Assembly: GCA_030648695.1 (NCBI GenBank)
Contig: JAUSHG010000078.1
Location: 1-12,558 of the forward strand
Source of the DNA: a bacterium
GTDB lineage: Bacteria; Patescibacteriota; Minisyncoccia; Phycocordibacterales; UBA10002
Direction of reading: 5' to 3'
DNA: 12,558 nt
Below the pieces are notes generated by a model. That model ran no database searches. It worked only from the letters and a program-made list of their open reading frames with translations, and was not told the DNA's origin. Below, piece after piece: positions 6,197-11,329 of this stretch; position 1 is the stretch's first letter, and every line of letters begins with the position of its first letter. A program made the translations under genes and the position numbers.

Positions 6197-6853
6197 GTCA
6201 GTGCCGTAATACTCCGGCCAATGCTCATTATAAAACTTAAACATCCTCTCCAGCCGGTCCTGCGGCAGTTCAACACAGCCGAGTTCCACCATGAGGGCAT
6301 CAAGCTCCCTGCGTGCCGCATCCGCTCCACTCTCATCATTAATTACTTTCTCAAATTCCGCTAGGTATCCATAACCGGCATTCTTATCAATCGTAATATG
6401 AAAATCGCGCACTGCATACTCCTCCCGCTCCCGCGACCACTTGGCCTGATAGGTCAGACCTATATTCCGAAGTATCTCATCCAGCTCCTCAAGCGTTTTG
6501 TGCACCTGCGCCTCAAACTCAATACGCTTCACACCATTTGCACTTGTGTCATCTCCGACCGAGGCCTTGATGATAAAGGTAACTATTCCGTCCGCGTCCC
6601 GTGTACGGATGGAGACATTTTTGCCCTCTGCAAGAATTTTCTCAAAGGCAGGCAGTTTTTCTTTGGGCAATAGAACAGAAAGTCCGCTCAAAACCGCAAG
6701 GGATTCCGGTGCATTGAAGTAGTGATTTCGCTGTTTTCCTTGTCCCACGAGTTTTGGCGAAGGCGACTTCGCGAGGAGCTTACGTCGCAGTGCATCCGCA
6801 TTTTCCTTTGAACCAAGAAGCGATTTTACTTCTATTTCAAATGTGTGGGACAT
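6176..6853 (-). CDS. CYTH-domain protein (class IV adenylate cyclase / triphosphatase family)
   Basis: Triphosphate tunnel metalloenzyme fold. The diagnostic ExExK motif is intact at the N-terminus: MSHTFEIEVK, residues 6-10. Alternating charged strand residues follow: VSIRTRD, TFIIKASVG, KRIEFEAQV, KWSREREEY, ITIDKNAGYGYLAEFEKV. This is the pattern lining the catalytic tunnel. Length 225. Members hydrolyse inorganic triphosphate, thiamine triphosphate or nucleoside triphosphates, or act as class IV adenylate cyclases; sequence alone does not choose. Its place beside dcd hints at (d)NTP-related chemistry, but this is only context. The start is ATG 6853. The frame stays open far upstream to 7921, but that part is antisense to folA and pheA and is not coding. 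No Shine-Dalgarno is seen. Confidence 0.85.
   Translation of the reverse strand: MSHTFEIEVKSLLGSKENADALRRKLLAKSPSPKLVGQGKQRNHYFNAPESLAVLSGLSVLLPKEKLPAFEKILAEGKNVSIRTRDADGIVTFIIKASVGDDTSANGVKRIEFEAQVHKTLEELDEILRNIGLTYQAKWSREREEYAVRDFHITIDKNAGYGYLAEFEKVINDESGADAARRELDALMVELGCVELPQDRLERMFKFYNEHWPEYYGTDKVFLIE
6449..6463. repeat. 15-base interrupted palindrome inside the CYTH gene
   Basis: ATAGGTC-A-GACCTAT. Its core AGGTCAGACCT is identical to the core of the second argS arm (1510-1520). It is a single arm with no partner 11 bases away, so it may be a coincidence or a half copy. Confidence 0.4.
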
Positions 6854-7018
6854 AGTGGAAAAACACAGAACACAAGAACCCAAAATCCAAACAAAATAAA
6901 ACATTTCTTCGTTTGTGCTTTGGCTATTGTGTTTCTTTTGGATACTGGAAACTGTGCTTTGTGCTTTAATTCTGCAATAATGTTGCCTAAGTATAACAGG
7001 GGGGACAATGCCTACAAT
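6854..7018. repeat. divergent heptamer-phased spacer between the CYTH gene and folA
   Basis: The divergent promoters must lie in these 165 bases, but I see no convincing -35/-10 pair. Consecutive 7-base words: ACACAGA, ACACAAG, AACCCAA, AATCCAA (6863-6890) on the left half; on the right TTTGTGC, TTTGGCT, GGATACT, GGAAACT, GTGCTTT, GTGCTTT. The left half is A/C-rich and the right half T/G-rich, so the two can pair loosely. Confidence 0.65.
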
Positions 7019-7046
7019 ATGGACAAAGAACCACGAATCAGCATAG
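7008..7046 (+). other. 12-codon mini-ORF overlapping the folA start
   Basis: AGGGGGG (6998-7004) lies 3 bases before an ATG at 7008 that opens MPTIWTKNHESA and stops at TAG 7044-7046. The preferred folA ATG (7019) is in another frame and 14 bases from the same Shine-Dalgarno. This may be a leader peptide coupled to folA, or folA may simply use a long spacing. Confidence 0.3.
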
Positions 7047-7570
7047 TAGTGGCGGTTTCCCGCCAAAATGCCATTGGCATAGGCAATGACCTCTTGTTTC
7101 GCATTTCTGATGACCTGAAGCGCTTCAAACAACTGACCAAAGGTCACCCCATTGTGATGGGCAGAAAGACGTACGAATCCATCGGCCGTCCCCTCCCCGA
7201 ACGTACCAACATCATCATCACCCGAAATCCGGACTATAAAGCTGAAGGGTGTATGGTCGTTTCTTCGCTTGAAGAGGCAATCAAAACGGGAGGTGAAATA
7301 GCCCTTCGACTCGCCCCGAACAAAATTGAGGGGCAAGCTCAGGGCGATTACAAAAACTCCGAAGTTTTTGTAATCGGCGGCGGTGAAATCTTCAAACAGG
7401 CAATGCCGCTTATAGACAAACTCTATCTCACTCTTGTTGAAAGTGACGCGGAGGGTGACGTCTTTTTCCCCGACTGGCGCAAAGATTTTACAAAGGAAAC
7501 CTTCCGCGAGGAACGATTTGACGAAAAAACCGGCCTGCGGTATACATGGGTAGATTTGGAAAGACGATAG
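7019..7570 (+). CDS. folA: dihydrofolate reductase
   Basis: Reduces dihydrofolate to THF with NADPH, closing the cycle opened by ThyA. ISIVVAVSRQNAIGIGND opens the fold. LLFRISDDLKRFKQLT carries the substrate-binding acidic residue (LPW replaced by LLF). VMGRKTYESIGRPLPERTNIIITR is the NADPH region, and EVFVIGGGEIFKQAM the GG motif. Length 183, longer than the usual 160, because about 15-20 residues (IALRLAPNKIEGQAQGDYKN) sit before EVFVIGGG. They coincide exactly with a palindromic repeat (7301-7346) and a hairpin (7346-7375). I chose ATG 7019 for the conserved MDKEPRISIV start; in-frame ATGs upstream (6980, 6845) add low-complexity sequence from the spacer. It heads a two-gene plus-strand unit with pheA, opposite to all neighbours. 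Confidence 0.95.
   Translation: MDKEPRISIVVAVSRQNAIGIGNDLLFRISDDLKRFKQLTKGHPIVMGRKTYESIGRPLPERTNIIITRNPDYKAEGCMVVSSLEEAIKTGGEIALRLAPNKIEGQAQGDYKNSEVFVIGGGEIFKQAMPLIDKLYLTLVESDAEGDVFFPDWRKDFTKETFREERFDEKTGLRYTWVDLERR
7301..7346. repeat. palindromic CCCTTCGAC...CTCAGGGCG repeat inserted in folA
   Basis: GCCCTTCGACTCGCCCC (7301-7317), a 12-base loop, then GGGGC (7330-7334), AAGCTC and AGGGCG. Outer arms GCCC/GGGC and inner arms GCCCC/GGGGC pair. The ends match the CCCTTCGAC-AAGCTCAGGG repeat that I recall being widespread in bacterial genomes. It is read in frame as ALRLAPNKIEGQAQG. Confidence 0.65.
7346..7375. repeat. perfect 13-base-pair hairpin inside folA
   Basis: GATTACAAAAACT (7346-7358), loop CCGA, AGTTTTTGTAATC (7363-7375). 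The second arm encodes the conserved EVFVI core; the first arm is its exact complement and encodes the non-conserved DYKN. This suggests the first arm was copied from the second. Confidence 0.75.
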
Positions 7571-7595
7571 ATCAACCAACGGAAAGGAAAGTCCT

Positions 7596-8426
7596 ATGAA
7601 AATCCATGTGCTCGGCCCGGCTGGCTCGTATGGCCACGAAGCGGCACTGCAGGCAATACACACACTCTCACTCAACGAACCCGAAATTGTGTTCGAACCG
7701 ACGAACGCATCGGTTTTGCCCGCAGCAGAACGAAACGAAGCAATCGGTATCGTGCCGGTGGAAAATAGTACGTTTGGAGATGTGGTGGAAGTATTGGGAT
7801 ATCTTGCCAAACAATCTCCGAGCTTCTTGTTGCGAGTTATCGCCCAAGTTGAACTCTCCGTGCGGCACTGTTTATTGGTCCCGCACGAAATTACAAGTGT
7901 GGAGCAATTAGCGGGGCTCACATCGCACCCGCAGGCAATAGGTCAGTGCCAGGATAGTATCCGCCGCTGGGGCATAACTCATATTGAGCCGGCGACAAGC
8001 ACGGCTGCAGCGGCAAAGCATGTGACCGAAAATCCGGATAAGAAATTCGGCGCTCTGGCATCACAGTTTGCTGCAAAAGAGTACAATCTCACTGTTCTTG
8101 CAGAAAACGTACAATCGCAAAGCGACAATACAACCCGCTTTTTTGTATTTTCGCCAATGAATCTAAACGCGCCCACGGGAAACGATAAAAGCGTACTCAC
8201 GTTTCGTTTGCAAAACGAACCGGCCGCACTCATTGAGGCCATCATTCCGTTCGCCACACGGCGCATCAACATCAGCGCCATACATTCAGTAGCGCTCGGT
8301 GCATGGCGTTACGGATTCTACGTTGAAATTGAAGGGCATGCGGAAGATGGCCCGGTTGCCAAGGCCCTTACTCTTATGCGACTGTGCACCGAAGAACTCG
8401 TCGTACTTGGTTCGTTCCCGAAATAG
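7596..8426 (+). CDS. pheA: prephenate dehydratase with ACT domain
   Basis: Converts prephenate to phenylpyruvate, the penultimate step of phenylalanine synthesis. The catalytic domain has GPAGSYGHEAA, IGIVPVENSTFGDVVE, HCLL, SHPQAIGQC, STAAAAKHV, GALASQFAAKEYNLTVLAENVQ and the catalytic Thr-Arg-Phe at residues 180-182. An ACT domain follows from about residue 198. Its Phe-binding motifs are weak: GAL is AAL (PAALIEAI) and ESRP reads IHSV in NISAIHSVALG, so feedback inhibition may be lost or altered. Length 276, as usual for a monofunctional enzyme. A good ribosome site (AAAGGA, 7583-7588) precedes the ATG, 25 bases after the folA stop, so the two are probably cotranscribed. No other aromatic-pathway gene is visible. 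Confidence 0.95.
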   Translation: MKIHVLGPAGSYGHEAALQAIHTLSLNEPEIVFEPTNASVLPAAERNEAIGIVPVENSTFGDVVEVLGYLAKQSPSFLLRVIAQVELSVRHCLLVPHEITSVEQLAGLTSHPQAIGQCQDSIRRWGITHIEPATSTAAAAKHVTENPDKKFGALASQFAAKEYNLTVLAENVQSQSDNTTRFFVFSPMNLNAPTGNDKSVLTFRLQNEPAALIEAIIPFATRRINISAIHSVALGAWRYGFYVEIEGHAEDGPVAKALTLMRLCTEELVVLGSFPK

Positions 8427-8453
8427 GCCAGCACGAATTCTTTTAAAATACGC

Positions 8454-8486
8454 AAACCGCCCCGACCAGAGTCGGAGCGGTTTTTT
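8454..8486 (+). terminator. Rho-independent terminator after pheA
   Basis: AAACCGC (8454-8460), one mismatch, CCGAC (8462-8466), loop CAGA, GTCGG (8471-8475), GCGGTTT (8477-8483) and a run of six T (8481-8486). It lies 27 bases past the pheA stop. Confidence 0.92.
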
Positions 8487-8550
8487 ATTTGCGGAAGTTC
8501 GTGTCTTATTCTGCGTTATTCTGTTGTTAAGGATTAAGGATTGAAGGACT

Positions 8551-8611
8551 GGATCCCCGCCTTCGCGGGGATGACACAAAATATAGTCGCTAAGCTCGTT
8601 ATTTTGTGTCA
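8551..8611. repeat. composite palindromic repeat overlapping the rplK stop (copy A)
   Basis: Hairpin ATCCCCGC-CTTC-GCGGGGAT (8553-8572) is followed by TGACACAAAAT (8572-8582), an 18-base loop and ATTTTGTGTCA (8601-8611). The last three bases are the TGA stop of rplK on the minus strand. The same two-hairpin unit with the same 18-base loop length ends the SIMPL gene at 10291-10349. The GC hairpin belongs to a repeat type common in many genomes. It lies between the convergent pheA and rplK ends. Confidence 0.85.
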
Positions 8612-9031
8612 CTTCACCTCGATTCCCATTGACCGGGCGCTTCCTGCCAAAATCCGCTCGGCTGCTTCCACGGTGTTGGCATTCAAATCCTGCATCTTTT
8701 TCTCGGCCATTTCGCGAAGGGCCTTTTTAGAGATGCTCCCGATTTTCTCCGAGCCGCTCTTGCCCGACCCCTTTTCTTTTCCAGCGGCTTTGAGAATCAA
8801 ATTGGTAGCCGGAGGTGCCTTGAACTTGAGGTCAAAGGTGCGGTCTTCGTAGATAGAAACCACGACCGGCACAAGCTGGCCTTTCATTGCCTGTGTTCCG
8901 GCATTGAAGCGGGTGACAAACTCGCCAATGTTTACCTTGGCCTGACCCAAGGCAGGACCAATCGGCGGAGCCGGATTTGCCGCACCGCCCATAATCGTCA
9001 TTTTAAGTTTTCGTACTGCCTTTTTTGCCAT
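8609..9031 (-). CDS. rplK: 50S ribosomal protein L11
   Basis: Forms the GTPase-associated stalk base on 23S rRNA. N-terminal domain with ANPAPPIGPALGQAKVNIGEFVTRFNAGT, then PPATNLILKAAGKEKGSGKSG and the RNA-binding C-terminal domain EMAEKKMQDLNANTVEAAERILAGSARSMGIEV. Length 140, typical. Last gene of secE-nusG-rplK. rplA (L1), which normally follows at once, is absent: the gene runs into a palindromic repeat and then convergent pheA. Loss of L1 has been reported in part of the Parcubacteria, which fits the organism guess. The TGA stop is supplied by the repeat. No Shine-Dalgarno is visible. Confidence 0.97.
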   Translation of the reverse strand: MAKKAVRKLKMTIMGGAANPAPPIGPALGQAKVNIGEFVTRFNAGTQAMKGQLVPVVVSIYEDRTFDLKFKAPPATNLILKAAGKEKGSGKSGSEKIGSISKKALREMAEKKMQDLNANTVEAAERILAGSARSMGIEVK

Positions 9032-9154
9032 AACGATAAGTTACAATAACCAAGATACAATAATCAAACAATACCCAATAATCAAGTTTCAACTAATTGA
9101 ATATTGGAATTTGAGATTTGTTTGGAACTTGTTTCTTGGTGTTTGGTTATTCTG
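9032..9154. repeat. heptamer-phased inverted spacer between nusG and rplK
   Basis: Reading from 9042, A/C-rich 7-base words (ACAATAA, CCAAGAT, ACAATAA, TCAAACA, ATAATCA) turn after an ACTAATT centre into T/G-rich words (GAATATT, GGAATTT, GAGATTT, TCTTGGT, GTTTGGT). The halves are loose reverse complements and could form one long imperfect hairpin inside the operon. Confidence 0.65.
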
Positions 9155-9700
9155 TTAGATTTTTTTTACCTGAAGAAAATCCAGTTCAACGGGGGTTTCC
9201 CGTCCGAACATGGAAACGAGCACCTTCACCTTGCCGCGCTCCTCGTCCACCTCCCCCACCTTGCCTTCCAAATCCTTAAACGGACCGTCCACAATGGTAA
9301 CGTGGTCATCAATGTCCAGTTCAATATTGTGCATCACCTTATCAGAGCTCATGCGTTTGAACAACTCATCCACCTCGCCCTTGTTGAGCGGCACCGGATA
9401 GACACCCGAGCCGACGAAGCCGGTAACGCGGGGGGTGTTGCGCACCACATACCATGAGTCATCACTTACCACCATGTCCACGAGCACATATCCGGGGTAG
9501 ATCTTTTCCTCTTCCTCCACGCGCTTGTTGCCTTTGATTTTGATTTTCTTTTCGGTCGGGACAACCACGGCAAAAATCTTGTCCTCCATGCCGAGGGACT
9601 CAATGCGCTGCTTTAAATTGCGCGCGACTGCATTCTCATACCCTGCATAGGTATGAATCGCGTACCAATTTCTGCCTTCTTCTATCTTTTGCTTGGACAT
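9155..9700 (-). CDS. nusG: transcription termination/antitermination factor NusG
   Basis: Binds RNA polymerase through its NGN domain and couples transcription to Rho or the ribosome through its KOW domain. NGN: RNWYAIHTYAGYENAVARNL at residues 10-29, then KIYPGYVLVDMVVSDDSWYVVRNTPRVTGF. KOW: VTIVDGPFKDLEGKVGEVDEE followed by FGRETPVELDFLQVKKI at the C-terminus. Length 181, typical. Starts 3 bases after the secE stop, so it is translationally coupled; no Shine-Dalgarno needed or seen. An insert rich in charged residues (EKKIKIKGNKRVEEEE) is in the usual variable loop. Confidence 0.97.
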   Translation of the reverse strand: MSKQKIEEGRNWYAIHTYAGYENAVARNLKQRIESLGMEDKIFAVVVPTEKKIKIKGNKRVEEEEKIYPGYVLVDMVVSDDSWYVVRNTPRVTGFVGSGVYPVPLNKGEVDELFKRMSSDKVMHNIELDIDDHVTIVDGPFKDLEGKVGEVDEERGKVKVLVSMFGRETPVELDFLQVKKI

Positions 9701-9703
9701 GAC

Positions 9704-9880
9704 TTAGATGATGAGCTTGAGAACTTGCGAGAAAATGTAATCAAATGCTCCCAAGTACAGCGAGGTAACAATTGAAATCACAATCACCACCACGGTAAAC
9801 CAAAATGACTGGCGCCGTGTCGGCCAGCTTACATGCTTGAGTTCCGCCCGTGTTTCCTTTATATACTCACCTAATTTCAT
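9704..9880 (-). CDS. secE: preprotein translocase subunit SecE
   Basis: Small membrane subunit of the SecYEG protein channel. 58 residues: the amphipathic helix MKLGEYIKETRAELKHVSWP with the conserved VSWPTRRQ hinge, then a single membrane segment (WFTVVVIVISIVTSLYLG) and a short tail. This is the minimal one-helix form. It overlaps nothing and is followed after 3 bases by nusG, the near-universal arrangement. The start ATG (9880-9878) is the only one that gives the family N-terminus. Confidence 0.93.
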   Translation of the reverse strand: MKLGEYIKETRAELKHVSWPTRRQSFWFTVVVIVISIVTSLYLGAFDYIFSQVLKLII

Positions 9881-9924
9881 AGCTCGTAAATCGCTAATCA
9901 GAAGCTAATTTTAAAACTCTAATC

Positions 9925-9980
9925 ACTCGAAGCCGATTCGGGATTATTCGCACTCTTCAATTCGAGTATGATTCGCGATT
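9925..9980. repeat. dispersed intergenic repeat upstream of secE (copy 2)
   Basis: ACTCGAA (9925-9931), GATTCGGGATTATTC (9935-9949), a variable stretch, AATTCGAGT (9959-9967), TGATTCGCGATT (9969-9980). This is the same element as 2658-2716. ACTCGAA and TTCGAGT are perfect complements here. GATTCG recurs 35 bases apart. Confidence 0.72.
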
Positions 9981-9989
9981 CTTTTAACA

Positions 9990-10008
9990 TAAAAGGCCTC
10001 TCGGCCTC
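9990..10008 (-). terminator. short terminator at the end of the second structured-RNA candidate
   Basis: Minus strand AGGCC (10007-10003), loop GAGA, GGCCT (9998-9994), then TTT. The stem is short (5 pairs) and the T-run is 4 including the stem base, so it may be weak. Confidence 0.5.
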
Positions 10009-10019
10009 AATTCCCCTAT

Positions 10020-10090
10020 CCTACTCCTTTGCAGGAAATTGTCCATAGCTACAGAAAGACGCAAGGAAATATGGCTATAGATGGCCACTC
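10020..10090 (-). ncRNA. putative small pseudoknotted RNA upstream of secE
   Basis: No ORF. TCCTTTGC (10025-10032) pairs with GCAAGGA (10061-10067, one bulged T). ATAGC (10045-10049), inside that loop, pairs with GCTAT (10074-10078) outside it, an H-type pseudoknot possible on either strand. On the minus strand it follows a 26-base palindrome and ends at a short hairpin with a T-run, the same order as the argS-upstream candidate. I do not recognise a riboswitch family. Confidence 0.35.
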
Positions 10091-10091
10091 G

Positions 10092-10117
10092 AACGGCTAA
10101 ACGTGCGTTTAGCCGTT
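10092..10117. repeat. 26-base palindrome (copy 2)
   Basis: AACGGCTAAACG, centre TG, CGTTTAGCCGTT: identical to 1997-2022 except for one central base. Here it overlaps no gene and abuts the bidirectional terminator at 10118-10156. Confidence 0.82.
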
Positions 10118-10156
10118 AAAACCCCCGCTCCGACGTAACGTCGGGACGGGGGTTTT
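10118..10156. terminator. strong bidirectional Rho-independent terminator
   Basis: AAAACCCCCG (10118-10127) pairs perfectly with CGGGGGTTTT (10147-10156). Inside, CCGACGT (10130-10136) faces ACGTCGG (10138-10144). A-run and T-run flank the stem on both sides, so it works on either strand. It should stop transcripts from the SIMPL gene before the secE operon. Confidence 0.9.
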
Positions 10157-10202
10157 CGTGATACTTAGTTGGTCTTTGTTCGTGACCTTTCGTGTATGCA
10201 TT

Positions 10203-10280
10203 GGATCCCCGCTTTCGCGGGGATGACACAAAATACAGTCGCGGAGTTTATCCCGTACCATGTCTTGCATTGGTGCGGGA
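10203..10280. repeat. composite palindromic repeat, truncated copy B, plus linker hairpin
   Basis: ATCCCCGC-TTTC-GCGGGGAT (10205-10224) followed by TGACACAAAAT without its complementary arm. A linker hairpin TCCCGTACCA (10251-10260)/TGGTGCGGGA (10271-10280), 10 pairs with one G-T, joins it to copy C. Confidence 0.75.
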
Positions 10281-10288
10281 CTCGTACT

Positions 10289-10349
10289 GGATCCCCGCTT
10301 TCGCGGGGATGACACAAAATATAGTCGCTTCACTCCTTATTTTGTGTCA
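10289..10349. repeat. composite palindromic repeat overlapping the SIMPL gene stop (copy C)
   Basis: ATCCCCGC (10291-10298), TTTC, GCGGGGAT (10303-10310); then TGACACAAAAT (10310-10320), an 18-base loop, ATTTTGTGTCA (10339-10349). On the minus strand the gene reads AAG TGA CAC, so the element supplies the TGA stop exactly as in copy A. Loops of A and C share ATAGTCGCT and the final TT. Confidence 0.85.
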
Positions 10350-11153
10350 CTTAATCTCGTACGTAATAGATACATTCGCCGTAATTTTCTCCTCTCCCAC
10401 CGGAATCTCAGGCGGCAAAGAGGCCGCATCGCCCCCGCGTCCGTAAGCCATTTCAGCTTTCGCATACATGGGGTAATAATTTCCGCCGTCGTTGTAACTT
10501 ACAATGCGTACAAGCTTCACACCGAGCGATTTCGCGAGCTTCTGCGCCTCCTCACGCGCCTCCGAGATAGCCAAATCGCGCGCCTCCTTTACCAGTGCCT
10601 CGCGGTCATCATAGTCAAAGGAAAGTCCGGAAATATTGGTAGCTCCGATCTCACCGGTGCCTGCAATGAGTTTTCCTGCATTATCCAAATTGCGCACCTT
10701 TACCGTTACACTTTGAGATACCACATACGCGGCGAGTTCCTGCTTGCCCGAATTTGGAATCGGATACGGAGGGTACATCATAGGCATCACTTCCCTGCCG
10801 CTGGTTCCATACTCATAGCGCGGATACACATTGTAACCGCTCGTGCTGATGTCTTTCTCTGCGACACCATTCTCCTTAAGGTACTTGAGAATGGCATTGG
10901 TCTTCCTGGCCGCCTCATCCTGCGCTTCTTTTACCAAAAGCGACTCTTCGGTTACCGTAAACGTAAAAATCCCGATACTCGGGGTAGCCAATACCTCTCC
11001 GCTTCCCGCAACCGTAATCACGCTCTGAATCTGGGGACTTGAGCCGATAAAGCGATACTCCTTGAGTATCCCGATAGATTTCACGAGGAGAAACAGAGCG
11101 AGCAACACCAACACCACAACCGCACCTTTTTTCACATTCTGGTCTTCTAACAT
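10347..11153 (-). CDS. SIMPL/DUF541 (YggE-like) membrane-anchored protein
   Basis: SIMPL-domain proteins form oligomeric beta-rich shells at or outside the membrane; their role is poorly known (oxidative-stress protection for E. coli YggE). The N-terminus has two lysines and a single membrane segment, GAVVVLVLLALFLLVKS, about residues 10-26, with no cleavage site I can see. The domain begins ITVAGSGEVLATPSIGIFTFTVTEES, the usual G.G.v...PD.a.. start. KYLKENGVAEKDISTSGYNVYPRYEY is the canonical I.T....l.P.Y, then YVVSQSVTVKVRNLDNAGKLI, GATNISGLSFDYDD, and the helix REEAQKLAKSLGVKLVRIVSYNDG. Length 268, typical. The stop TGA is part of palindromic repeat copy C. No Shine-Dalgarno. Confidence 0.9.
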   Translation of the reverse strand: MLEDQNVKKGAVVVLVLLALFLLVKSIGILKEYRFIGSSPQIQSVITVAGSGEVLATPSIGIFTFTVTEESLLVKEAQDEAARKTNAILKYLKENGVAEKDISTSGYNVYPRYEYGTSGREVMPMMYPPYPIPNSGKQELAAYVVSQSVTVKVRNLDNAGKLIAGTGEIGATNISGLSFDYDDREALVKEARDLAISEAREEAQKLAKSLGVKLVRIVSYNDGGNYYPMYAKAEMAYGRGGDAASLPPEIPVGEEKITANVSITYEIK

Positions 11154-11329
11154 ATATAATTACGCTACTAAATTGATAATACCTATAGGACGACAAGATG
11201 TTCAGTATCTTACACACTTGTATCGTATCTCAAAATTCTCAAGTATCAATTCTCAATCTTCAATTGAAGCAGCGCTTTGAAATTAGCTATTTGGAAATTG
11301 ATTGAAAATTGGTAATTGAACATTGAACC
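11154..11329. repeat. heptamer-phased inverted spacer between folD and the SIMPL gene
   Basis: From about 11231 the sequence falls into 7-base words: CAAAATT, CTCAAGT, ATCAATT, CTCAATC, TTCAATT on the left; GAAATTG, ATTGAAA, ATTGGTA, ATTGAAC, ATTGAAC on the right, with a GAAGCAG/CGCTTTG centre. The right words are near complements of the left. The part next to the SIMPL gene shows no clear phase and no gene. Confidence 0.62.

Noticed and set aside
6854..7921. Long minus-strand open frame extending the CYTH gene upstream to a 581-residue reading
   Set aside because: This part is antisense to folA and pheA, which have full family motifs. The CYTH domain begins at the normal MSHTFEIEVK start, and the upstream translation is low-quality with no recognisable motif.
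8286..8612. Minus-strand ORF containing CHPREGGDP
   Set aside because: The peptide is the translation of the GC palindromic repeat plus antisense of pheA; it is a well-known spurious ORF type.
10020..10090. Cyclic-di-GMP riboswitch suggested by AAGACGCAAGG
   Set aside because: The upstream CACAGGGCAAACC half and the GGTAGC tetraloop-receptor parts are missing.
8551..10349. CRISPR array suggested by the repeated ATCCCCGC...GCGGGGAT units
   Set aside because: Only three copies at irregular distances, in two places, overlapping stop codons; no regular spacers and no cas genes.
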